DNA of 64,000 bases, from assembly GCF_003443675.1 (NCBI RefSeq), contig NZ_CP031963.1:1511501-1575500 (forward strand), in the 5' to 3' direction. Shown here in pieces: positions 36,601 through 44,459 of this stretch. The first letter of the stretch is position 1. Every line of letters begins with the position of its first letter. The stretch is from Aquimarina sp. BL5. GTDB taxonomy: Bacteria; Bacteroidota; Bacteroidia; Flavobacteriales; Flavobacteriaceae. Under the pieces are notes generated by a model. The model ran no database searches. It was not told where the DNA came from and saw only the letters and a list, made by a program, of their open reading frames with translations. A program made the translations under genes and the position numbers.

Positions 36601-37660
36601 GCAAAATGGCGGAGTTGCCGAGTATGCAATTGATGGCAATACCAATGGAGCTTTCGGAGGAGATTCTGTAATTGCTGCTACCGGTCCTAACGCTTGGTGG
36701 GAGGTAAATTTAGGAAATGAATTTAGCATTGATGAGGTTCATTTGTACAATAGAACCGATGCATGTTGTATCGGAAGATTAACAAATTTCACTGTATCAA
36801 TTCTTGATAGTAATGGTAATACAAAATATTCACAAACATTCATCGATATTCCTAACCCATTAATGATTATAGAGATTCCATCAGCTACTGGTCAGATTGT
36901 TAGAGTTCAATCTAATGAAACACCTACTATGAATTTAGCTGAGGTTGAAGTTTATGGAACTAGTATCTCAAACACCAAATTAGTGCATATTACTAAGCAT
37001 AATGCAAAAGGTTATGCTATAGATGGAAATTGGGGAGGCGATACTACTCAAAATGTTTATTTATATAGTCAAAAACCGAATAATGTGAATCAGCAATGGA
37101 TCGAGATTGATAGAGGTAATGGCTACTATACTTATCAAAAACTGGATACTGATTATGCCTTAGATGGAGGCGGTGTAGGTGAAGATGAAGGAAATGTATA
37201 TTTATGGGATATGAATGAAAATAATCATAATCAACATTGGCAAAAAGTTGATGTAGGTGGAGGTGCATTCAAATTGATTATGCGTAGTAATCCAAGTCTT
37301 GCTATCGATGGTGGTTCAGGTGGATCAAATCTTCAGAATGTTGGGCTTTGGAATTCGTCTAGTACCAATCAAAACTTGCATTGGATCATTACTCCAATAA
37401 CAAGCAATAGAGATGCTGATACTAGCGATACTAGTGAAGTCCTTATTTATCCAAACCCTGTAGAAGATCAAGTAACAATTGGCTTAAACACTGCTGAAAC
37501 ATACAAATACACAATTAGTGACACTACTGGTAAAACCATACGCACAGGTGTAATTAAAGGGACGGCTTCTGTTAATATCGGTGGATTGTCAAGAGGATTG
37601 TATCTCTTAAAAGTATCTAACAGATTACACGTACTTACAGGAAAAATAATTAAAGAGTAA
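33692..37660 (+). CDS. Multimodular T9SS glycoside hydrolase (GH107/GH29-like) fused to an esterase, F5/8C and ricin-type modules
   Basis: 1322 residues. In order: signal peptide (about 1-40); a catalytic domain (45-405) resembling GH107 endo-fucanases of the GH29 clan, with candidate nucleophile Asp199 in ADGYWLDTT and the strongly conserved FTDGHIVPLGQGAPPNSW, then SYEEF; two Ig-like/BIG2 repeats (410-575, each with TSSNTNVATIVNGRIRI or similar); an alpha/beta-hydrolase esterase (about 580-865) with GSSWGG (Ser736), Asp809 in NGLNDFHF and His838/840 in FAHGHL; an F5/8 type C module (950-1090) with a CC pair as in fucolectins; a ricin-type beta-trefoil (1095-1235) with QxW motifs; and a T9SS tail (YPNPVEDQVTIGLN). 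It likely cleaves and de-esterifies an algal polysaccharide outside the cell. The GH family is my best reading, not verified. Confidence 0.72.
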   Translation: MKNNNQNVFAQSGSRLFDISKPLVLFILLFIVSQTVTFSQVSFEGSWGVTFPIFGGERLDTEINLNQKDYMSGAQEIVDELPTAGHVITNLSYFAHSHYFNTRANTNVDVANEIHPAMIPSVENDGVAVEAIQLLRNSGKKIILYISTNYLDRATGDLKEGWVNYYTTKFGGNEYLAYRHLIQGFVEASAGYADGYWLDTTSVLRGDGNFGDFVAMIREADPTALIASGGASRLTHNGEDVYVDSDGVNDTNPADYYVKLHDSNDPLPDFTDGHIVPLGQGAPPNSWSYEEFMIPNIMVEPFYTASNGKQVQKHGWFPIRERWHSPQVPIVFNTEEAYRFVRRITDYGGMITFANTNQTPNLGDGRAGHMMSDEMGIMKEVNRRMLMNTKPDYVPYTRPQGASLVGETQYIEFPDIPTKEVGNPDFIAATATSGLAVSFTSSNTNVATIVNGRIRIIGPGKTTITATQSGAGAYTSAVPAERPLVVVGDTKQDQVITFPSFPTTRVGDPDLDPGVTASSGLPVTYTSGNTSVATIVNGKIRIVGEGRSNITASQAGNATYNAAPNRSRVLTVLGAENNETIGPWNVSELKEVPNWTTTNVDAQNGMQGILYESINYLGEKVEVFAYYSAPSGNPPARGWPAVVYAHGGGGTAFPQVIDYWNDKGYAAISMDLEGHYPNGDLTPNPGPKRAGVWNDYQLPIEEQWFYHAIAQVMKAHSLIASFPEINASKIGVMGSSWGGTITSTVIGVDNRLAWAIPVYGGGFLSESDGHQGDAITSEAEADFVNTYFDGSAYFDNVTFPTLWLNGLNDFHFSLSVNQKSSQAVNGPSTLLYVDGFAHGHLTWRNRDEVYRFANSVVNGGAALPLVENISINSNIGYVTASSAIGLDSAQLFYTADGNTVDLNDKSWESINATISGNTISAAIPTSAELIFFAVTDAQGYMVTSEYISISDFIDNGDNLALNGTASQSGTQNGGVAEYAIDGNTNGAFGGDSVIAATGPNAWWEVNLGNEFSIDEVHLYNRTDACCIGRLTNFTVSILDSNGNTKYSQTFIDIPNPLMIIEIPSATGQIVRVQSNETPTMNLAEVEVYGTSISNTKLVHITKHNAKGYAIDGNWGGDTTQNVYLYSQKPNNVNQQWIEIDRGNGYYTYQKLDTDYALDGGGVGEDEGNVYLWDMNENNHNQHWQKVDVGGGAFKLIMRSNPSLAIDGGSGGSNLQNVGLWNSSSTNQNLHWIITPITSNRDADTSDTSEVLIYPNPVEDQVTIGLNTAETYKYTISDTTGKTIRTGVIKGTASVNIGGLSRGLYLLKVSNRLHVLTGKIIKE

Positions 37661-37774
37661 AAACTATTATTATGCGTGATTCCATAAATAACATTTTTGT
37701 GTAATACTATTTAGAACTAGACATTTCATATAAAAACACGGATACACGCACATAATTTTAATGAACCCGCAAAA

Positions 37775-40771
37775 ATGAAAATAATGATTACAAATAACAA
37801 ATTAATAGCTGTTTTTAAAAAAAACAACCTGATTTCACGAACGAAAACACTTGTCTTATTAGTTTTTTTAATCCTTTGTTCCGATATAGGGAAGGCACAG
37901 CAAAACTCTGAGGTTCCATGGATGGAAGGTTCCTGGGGTGTTCGTTTAATTATTCGAGGAGGAAAAGATTTAGATCGGTATGTAGCCAATGGTTATGACT
38001 ACGTAGAAGCGGCTAAACAAATCGTTAGAGATTATCCTACTATTGGTCACGTGATTACAAACTTAACCAATAATGCGAATAGTAGTTTATATACAGTACG
38101 GCAAAATAATTATATAGATGTAGCGAATGAAATACATCCTGATTTTGTTCCAAGTCTAGAAAATGAACAAATCATTTTTGATGTCATCAAAGTATTTAAA
38201 GATGCTGGCATTAAAGTCATCCTATACATAAACCACTGGCCTAATATGGGCGAAGGGTCAGCGGCTCAAATAGCTGGTTGGGATGCCTATAAAAACAGAA
38301 ATAACCTGGGTAATTACCCAGCTTTCAATCTATTAATGAGAGGGTTTCTAGAGCGTTTCGATGGTTTAGTAGATGGATATTGGATTGATAAAATTGGGGG
38401 ATCAGACGATTCTATTCCCAGAAAGGATATATTTATTAATGTAATTAAAGAAACGAATCCTGGAGCTGCTCTTGGTGTCAATTTTAATAAAAGTTATTTC
38501 CCTGGCATAAAGGTCGACTCAGATGGTGTAAATGAAAGAGATGAAGATGATTATAAAATAATAAAATATCAAGCTAATGACATATGGTCTCAATTTACAG
38601 CAGGCCATGTGACTTCTATAGGAGGACAAAAAGCCCCATCAAATTCTTGGGGCTATGAAGAGTATACTGTTACAGATATGGAAGAATCACCTTTATCAGT
38701 ACACCCCGAAACAGGTAAAGTATTCGTAAAACATATGTTTGCTCCCATTCGTAGACGGTGGTCTTTAAACGACGAGCCACTAATGTACGACAAGGATCAA
38801 GCATATAGAATGGTAAAAAGAATTACTTCTGCCGGAGCTTCAATAACATTTTCTACAACAATTACTAACGGTGGATTAGCCATGCCTGATGAAGTAGAAG
38901 TATTAAAGCATGTAAATGATCAATTAGAAGCGAATGCAGATTACGTACCCTATACTAGACCTGAGCAAGCTTATTTAGTAGGAGAAACAAGACCTAATTA
39001 CCATCAATTCATTGATTTTCGTGAGATACCGAATAAAAAAGTAGGTGATCCTGATTTTTCGCCTTTTGCACATGCCAGTTCCGGAGCTGCAGTTACCCTT
39101 TCCAGTTCTAATAACAATGTAGCAACTATTGTAAACAATAAGATTCGCATTAAAGGAGTGGGCACGACAAATATAACAGCTTCACAAAGCGGAAATAATA
39201 CCTTCGCAGCTGCCGCATCTAAAATGCGACAATTAACTATTACTACAGATGACGGAGGAACTGATCCAGATGAAACTAACCTTGCCTTACAGGGAGCTGC
39301 TACTCAATCATCCAATCATCCGAACGGTGGTGGTGAAGCATTTCTAGCTATTGATGGCAACACCAATGGAAAATGGTCTGGCGGTTCGGTAACACGTACA
39401 TCCTCAGAAATAGATCCTTGGTGGCAGGTTGATTTAGGGTCAAATCATACCATTGACGATATTAATGTTTTTGCCCGTATAGATAATTGTTGCAATACTA
39501 GGTTATCTAATTTTGATGTTATTGTTATGGATAGTAATGGCGCTATAACCTATACCAAAACATACACTACTTATCCAGATCCATCTATAACAATGGATGT
39601 TGGTGGAGTCACTGGTCAAATTATTAAAATACAACAACATTCTGATTCTACAGCTATTGTATTAAATTTAGCTGAAGTAGAAGTATATGGAAGTGAAGTA
39701 TCAGCTTGTACAACCATTGAAGCGGAAGACTACGATACGATGTCAGGAATAATGATTGAATCATCTTCTGATACTGGTGGTGGACAACAAGTTGGGTTTA
39801 TACAAAATGGAGATTGGCTCCGATTTAATAATATTGATCTTAGCTGTGCTAATGCTATTAATGCCCGAGTTTCAAGCAAAAACAATGGAGGAGATATTGA
39901 AGTTCGACTCAATGGAATCTCTGGCACTTTAATCACCACTATTCCTGTAGATACCACAGGTTCATGGACTAATTATGAAACTGTAAGTGCTGCTCTGAAC
40001 GCAGTAAGTGGAACTCACGATGTATATCTGGTATTTAAAGGAGGCAACGGGTATTTATTAAATCTAAATTGGATAGAATTCAATGGATCCACAAATACCA
40101 TAATCATTGAAGAAAATGAAATGGGCTTTTGCAACGTAGATGGTTCCATTAAAAGTGTTTCTAAAGGGTATACTGGTATTGGTTACGCCAACACATCAAA
40201 TGCAGTTGGAAAAGCAATAGATTGGGAAATTGATGGTGCAGCTGGCTCGTATACTTTTGTATGGCGTTACTATGGTGGTTCGGCCAGAACCGCTGACTTA
40301 ATTGTTAACGGAACTACCATGGCTAATGATATGCTATTCAGCGATACACAAGGTAATTGGATAACGATGTCGACAACAGTTACCTTAGATGCCGGAGTGA
40401 AATCGATATCACTTAATGCTACTAGTATTGAGGGGCTTGCTAAAATTGATTATGTAGAAGTAACTGGACCAGATCTTATCGTTTCTGGATGCACTAATCT
40501 AATAAGAACGAGTCCTGAACTAGAAGCTTCAGATGCCAAAGGCGTACTGTACGCATTTCCGAACCCTGTAACAGATATACTTACTATCAATAATAATGGT
40601 TCAAAGACTGCTAATCTTAAAATAATCAATAGTCTAGGACAACAGGTGCTTTCGCAAAATATGGAAGAGGCAAATGTCACCGTGGATCTAAGTAATCTTA
40701 CTTCTGGTATATACATCATTAAAGTAACTGATGTGAAACAAGTGAGAACTAAGAAAATATTTAAAAAGTAA
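37775..40771 (+). CDS. Multimodular T9SS glycoside hydrolase (GH107/GH29-like) with F5/8C and CBM6/35-type modules
   Basis: 998 residues, paralogue of the preceding enzyme but without the esterase. Catalytic domain (about 45-410) opens WMEGSWGVRLIIRGGKDLD, has Asp205 in VDGYWIDKIGG and the shared FTAGHVTSIGGQKAPSNSWG motif. One Ig-like repeat follows (to about 495), then an F5/8C module (505-645, ARIDNCCNTRLSNF), a CBM6-like domain (about 648-770, EAEDYDTMSG start, NGDWLRFNNI), a second CBM6/35-like domain (about 775-905) and a T9SS tail (AFPNPVTDILTINN). It starts 114 bases after the first gene and may be co-transcribed. Start could also be the ATG three codons later. Probably an extracellular endo-acting enzyme on a fucose-containing sulfated polysaccharide; substrate is inference. 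Confidence 0.72.
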   Translation: MKIMITNNKLIAVFKKNNLISRTKTLVLLVFLILCSDIGKAQQNSEVPWMEGSWGVRLIIRGGKDLDRYVANGYDYVEAAKQIVRDYPTIGHVITNLTNNANSSLYTVRQNNYIDVANEIHPDFVPSLENEQIIFDVIKVFKDAGIKVILYINHWPNMGEGSAAQIAGWDAYKNRNNLGNYPAFNLLMRGFLERFDGLVDGYWIDKIGGSDDSIPRKDIFINVIKETNPGAALGVNFNKSYFPGIKVDSDGVNERDEDDYKIIKYQANDIWSQFTAGHVTSIGGQKAPSNSWGYEEYTVTDMEESPLSVHPETGKVFVKHMFAPIRRRWSLNDEPLMYDKDQAYRMVKRITSAGASITFSTTITNGGLAMPDEVEVLKHVNDQLEANADYVPYTRPEQAYLVGETRPNYHQFIDFREIPNKKVGDPDFSPFAHASSGAAVTLSSSNNNVATIVNNKIRIKGVGTTNITASQSGNNTFAAAASKMRQLTITTDDGGTDPDETNLALQGAATQSSNHPNGGGEAFLAIDGNTNGKWSGGSVTRTSSEIDPWWQVDLGSNHTIDDINVFARIDNCCNTRLSNFDVIVMDSNGAITYTKTYTTYPDPSITMDVGGVTGQIIKIQQHSDSTAIVLNLAEVEVYGSEVSACTTIEAEDYDTMSGIMIESSSDTGGGQQVGFIQNGDWLRFNNIDLSCANAINARVSSKNNGGDIEVRLNGISGTLITTIPVDTTGSWTNYETVSAALNAVSGTHDVYLVFKGGNGYLLNLNWIEFNGSTNTIIIEENEMGFCNVDGSIKSVSKGYTGIGYANTSNAVGKAIDWEIDGAAGSYTFVWRYYGGSARTADLIVNGTTMANDMLFSDTQGNWITMSTTVTLDAGVKSISLNATSIEGLAKIDYVEVTGPDLIVSGCTNLIRTSPELEASDAKGVLYAFPNPVTDILTINNNGSKTANLKIINSLGQQVLSQNMEEANVTVDLSNLTSGIYIIKVTDVKQVRTKKIFKK

Positions 40772-40857
40772 TATAATAAAAAACAAGACAGCTAATACTG
40801 TAACTATTTCACAGATAAAGTTGTTACTAATTTTTACCCATATAAACGAATTAAATA

Positions 40858-40901
40858 TGTCTAGTCCTAAATAATCGATACAGATTATTTAGGACTAGAC
40901 A
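40858..40901. repeat. 19-bp perfect hairpin without a T-run
   Basis: TGTCTAGTCCTAAATAATC (40858-40876) pairs exactly with 40883-40901 across a 6-nt loop. It follows the second fucanase-like gene by 87 bases but has no U-tract on the plus strand, so it is not a standard terminator. It may protect a 3' end or be a remnant of a small repeat element. Its right arm resembles TATTTAGAACTAGACA at 37708-37723. Confidence 0.6.
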
Positions 40902-41559
40902 AATACTAAAAACACATCAAAATAGTACTGATATCTCATATATACTAAATATAAGTTTTATCTAGATATTCCTTGAGTGATACTTCTGGAGGCACTCCGA
41001 GTATCACCCCTACCTTTTTAACCGACAGAGTAAGTTTGGTAAATAAACAGTACTAATTTCTATATCAGAAAGTTGGGTGCTTATTCCTAAGATATGCAGT
41101 TAATCTAGGGTATTAGGATTTGATTTTATCGGCTATCAGTGTGATGTCTGATAAGGGTTGGATAAGATTTCTAACCAAGTTAAAACTTCGACAGGCTCCG
41201 ATTAACAATTGTATTATTCCTTAATAATATATTCTATCTTAAGAATAAAAACCAGAGAGTTGTTTAATTTTTATTAGTTGCTATAATTCTCAAAACAAGT
41301 TTCGTAACCTAAAAAAAGCTATGATATTATAATACATAAACCTACTAAAAACATTAACATCTACACAATGAATATTTTCTAAACAGTATAAACAACTGTT
41401 AATTAAACCCTGTTTTTTAACATATTATGTGAAATACTAATAATTTATCAACACGAAAACGTTGTAGTAACTTCCTATAACATAAAAATTGAATATTTCG
41501 TAATAACTTAGTGAAAAAATAACACAAGAAACACTTTTACAAACTAAAACTTATGAATT

Positions 41560-41613
41560 ATGAAATCAACACCCCCTCCACCGAAAATTTCAAAATTGTT
41601 TGAGCTACTCTAA
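41560..41613 (+). CDS. Polyproline micro-ORF (possible leader peptide)
   Basis: 17 codons: MKSTPPPPKISKLFELL. Four consecutive proline codons use all four synonyms (CCC CCT CCA CCG), a context that stalls ribosomes. It is preceded by an AAAACTT-like leader and followed four bases after the stop by a 14-bp hairpin. An overlapping 16-codon frame starting at 41553 (MNYEINTPSTENFKIV) uses another reading frame. Translation is not proven; the layout resembles a transcription-attenuation leader upstream of the amylase gene, 332 bases ahead. Confidence 0.3.
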   Translation: MKSTPPPPKISKLFELL

Positions 41614-41616
41614 TTA

Positions 41617-41668
41617 GATAAAATTATTCTCCAAAATATCAGTCAGAATAAAGAAGAATAATTTTATC
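41617..41668 (+). promoter_or_regulatory. 14-bp hairpin following the micro-ORF
   Basis: GATAAAATTATTCT (41617-41630) and its exact complement (41655-41668) with a 24-nt loop. No T-run follows, so it would be an anti-terminator, a pause structure or a processing site rather than a simple terminator. Confidence 0.4.
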
Positions 41669-41944
41669 AAACTAAACCTCTGAAAAAGATTACTTAATAG
41701 TAGCCGTCATAATTAATTTCTATTGTTATCGAATAATACTCAAACCAGTATCTTTCTATATACCACAATAAAAAAGTCAGTATTAATTCTTCTTTAGTTA
41801 GAAATACTGTTTATTCACCTTATACAGTTCTATTAAGTTATTTACTTCAGATTTCTATTTTTTCTCGGAACGAAAATTTGAGAGAAAACACAAACTCACT
41901 TATTACAAACTATTGTTCTTAACAGAACGAAAAAAATCTTAAAA

Positions 41945-44233
41945 ATGAAAAGAAAAAACGTATTACGAATTCTTGTAAGTCTTCTGTTTTGTTTACCTTT
42001 TGTAGGATTACAAGCTCAAGATGAAGATGTAATGTTTCAAGCATTTGACTGGAATGTTCAAAATCAACCAGCAGGACAAACTTGGTATAACGTAGTATCT
42101 AATGCGAGAAACGCGATAAATGATGCTGGTATTGATCTAATATGGATGCCACCTCCAAGTAATTCTGCTGCACCACAAGGATATCTCCCTAGAGAAATTA
42201 ATAACTTTGATAGTGCTTACGGTACTACCAATCAACTAAAAACCCTTATTGATCAATTTCATAGCTTGGATATTAAAGTAATTAGTGACATAGTTGTCAA
42301 TCACCGTGTAGGTACTAACGATGCGGTAACTTTTACAAATCCAGCTTGGCCAACATTTTATATCACCGCTGATGATGAAGGGAGAAACTTTGTAAATGGA
42401 CCAGTTGAGTTTAGCATTAATAACGACTTTGTACCTGGTTTTGATCTAAAAGCAGATGGATCGAGCGGAGGTTTTGCAGCAGCTAGAGATTTAGATCATA
42501 GAAATCCTGCTGTAAGAGCAGAGATTATTAAGTGGATGAAAAAACTACAAGATGATCTTGGTTTTGATGGATGGAGATATGATTTCGTTCATGGATATGA
42601 CCCAATCTACAACAAAGAATATAACGATGCTACAAATCCTTATTTCGCAGTTGGGGAATTACTAGAAAGTAGTAGAGTACAAACTAACAATTTTGTAAAT
42701 CGAACACAAGGTTCATCTTCTGCATTTGATTTTAATACAAAAGTAAGTCTGCAAAATGCAATTAGAGATAATAATCTATCCTATTTAAGAGATTTTTCTG
42801 GTAACCCTTCTGGAATGATCGGAATCAACCCTTCGAAGTCAGTTACTTTTCTTGACAATCACGATACCGGATTTGCACAACAATGTTGTGGATCAAATTT
42901 TGTTTTTCCTGGCGGAGAAACCAATCTTAGAAAAGGATATGCTTATATTCTTACTCATCCAGGAAACCCTATGGTATTCTGGACACATTTCTTCGATGGA
43001 GGAACTGGAGTGCGTAATGCAATAAAGGATCTTATTTCTGCAAGAAAAAGTGTAAGAGTATATGCTGGATCAACTATCAGTATCGATGAAGCTAGAGCAG
43101 ATTTATATGCTGCGTACATAGATGGTAAATCTGGAACACTAGCAATGAAATTAGGATCAGGTAATTGGTCTCCAAATGGAAGCGGATGGACATTACAGAC
43201 TTCTGGTACTGACTATGCTGTATGGACGCAAGGTGGAAATACTGGCGGTGGAGAAACAGTACCTCCTTACACGGTTAATTTCTTCAAACCAGCAGGTTGG
43301 GGATCTAATATCAATGCATACGTATATGATTCTGGAGCTAATGTAACACTTCCTGGAACTAGTGGATGGCCAGGAAATAATATGACTAACATTTCAGGAA
43401 CTGATTGGTATTCTTTCACGATAACACCTCCGGCAGGTGTATCAGCAAATAATCTTAGAGTAATTTTTAATGATGGGAACAATCAAACCGATGATCTATC
43501 CAGAAGTGCAGATGGATGGTACAGAGGGAATGCATGGAGTAATACGTGCCCGAGTGATTGTAGTAGTAACGGATCTGGATCATCCAGTGATGTTACATTA
43601 AACTTCCAAAAACCAAGTGGATGGGGTAATAACACCAATATATATTTGTATAATAAATCTACAAATCAAACACTGTCTGGCACGCCAGGTTGGCCTGGAG
43701 CAGATATGAATAATTTAAGCAGCACATCCTGGTGCAGAAAAACTTTTACGCTACCTAACGGAGTTACTCCCAATAATGTTGGTGTTGTTTTTAATAACGG
43801 AAATGGGCAACAAACGGTCGATCTAACCAGAGGTACTGATGGATGGTTCAGTGTTACTGGTAGTAGTAATGGAAAAAGAACTGGAACCTGGTCTAACAAT
43901 TGTACAAATAATTGCCCTTCTAACAGAGCAATGGAATTAGCCGATAATGCTGATAAAGAAAATTCTCCAGTAACAGAAAGTAGTATTTCTTTTTGGCCAA
44001 ATCCTACTAGAGATAGAGGTACTCTTAGTATAAATACATCAAAAAATGGACTCTTAGAAGTATCTATTTCTAATATATTAGGCCAAACTAAAACCGTATA
44101 TAGTAAAAACACTCAAGCAGGAAATCAAACCATAGAAATCAATAGCTCTGATATGCGAGATCAAGGTATGTACTTCTGTACGGTGAAACTAAATGGCACG
44201 AAACTAAAGAGATTAAAAGTTATAAAACAATAA
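41945..44233 (+). CDS. Secreted GH13 alpha-amylase with two starch-binding modules and T9SS tail
   Basis: 762 residues. Signal peptide ending FVGLQAQ. GH13 barrel (about 25-420) with SDIVVNHR (region I), GWRYDFVHGYD (nucleophile Asp213), VGELLES (acid/base Glu238) and FLDNHDTG (Asp307). The length and HFFDGGTG segment suit the plant/GH13_6-type amylases. Two tandem CBM26-like starch-binding modules follow (about 437-535 and 542-650), each opening with VNFFKPAGWG or LNFQKPSGWG and sharing SGWPGNNM/PGWPGADM. The C-terminus is a T9SS signal (FWPNPTRDRGTLSIN). It should hydrolyse starch or laminarin-like alpha-glucans outside the cell. No SusC/D genes are adjacent, so oligosaccharide uptake must use another system. 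Confidence 0.93.
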   Translation: MKRKNVLRILVSLLFCLPFVGLQAQDEDVMFQAFDWNVQNQPAGQTWYNVVSNARNAINDAGIDLIWMPPPSNSAAPQGYLPREINNFDSAYGTTNQLKTLIDQFHSLDIKVISDIVVNHRVGTNDAVTFTNPAWPTFYITADDEGRNFVNGPVEFSINNDFVPGFDLKADGSSGGFAAARDLDHRNPAVRAEIIKWMKKLQDDLGFDGWRYDFVHGYDPIYNKEYNDATNPYFAVGELLESSRVQTNNFVNRTQGSSSAFDFNTKVSLQNAIRDNNLSYLRDFSGNPSGMIGINPSKSVTFLDNHDTGFAQQCCGSNFVFPGGETNLRKGYAYILTHPGNPMVFWTHFFDGGTGVRNAIKDLISARKSVRVYAGSTISIDEARADLYAAYIDGKSGTLAMKLGSGNWSPNGSGWTLQTSGTDYAVWTQGGNTGGGETVPPYTVNFFKPAGWGSNINAYVYDSGANVTLPGTSGWPGNNMTNISGTDWYSFTITPPAGVSANNLRVIFNDGNNQTDDLSRSADGWYRGNAWSNTCPSDCSSNGSGSSSDVTLNFQKPSGWGNNTNIYLYNKSTNQTLSGTPGWPGADMNNLSSTSWCRKTFTLPNGVTPNNVGVVFNNGNGQQTVDLTRGTDGWFSVTGSSNGKRTGTWSNNCTNNCPSNRAMELADNADKENSPVTESSISFWPNPTRDRGTLSINTSKNGLLEVSISNILGQTKTVYSKNTQAGNQTIEINSSDMRDQGMYFCTVKLNGTKLKRLKVIKQ

Positions 44234-44282
44234 TTTTTTTGTCCCTATTATAATGAATATATCTTAAACTGATATATTAGCC

Positions 44283-44320
44283 AAAAGCGATCGTTTAGCA
44301 CTAAACGATCGCTTTTCCTT
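44283..44320 (+). terminator. rho-independent terminator of the amylase gene
   Basis: A perfect 16-bp stem (AAAAGCGATCGTTTAG with its complement, 44283-44298 and 44301-44316) with a 2-nt apical loop and T-rich sequence after it. Confidence 0.9.
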
Positions 44321-44459
44321 TTAGGGGCTTTTTATGAAACTATGTTAGTTTTCAACTTTACAAAATCTTAACTTCATTATATCGGTCTACAAATAGTAAA
44401 TGTTTTTAATATCTTACATTCTTTTTTAAAAGTAAAACTAATATCGAAACATTATCATT

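Larger units (their letters stand above)
40772..41944. other. Long structured intergenic region
   Basis: 1173 bases without a normal gene. It contains a 19-bp perfect hairpin (40858), a bulged hairpin (40977-41007: GTGATACT, inner TGGAG/CTCCG, AGTATCAC), and a less AT-rich patch 40950-41250 that may be decayed coding sequence on the minus strand. A fragment AACTTCGACAGGCTCCG (41184-41200) resembles a dispersed flavobacterial repeat. Also present are a polyproline micro-ORF (41560) and a 14-bp hairpin after it (41617). The last 270 bases are AT-rich and should hold the amylase promoter, which I could not place. Confidence 0.6.
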
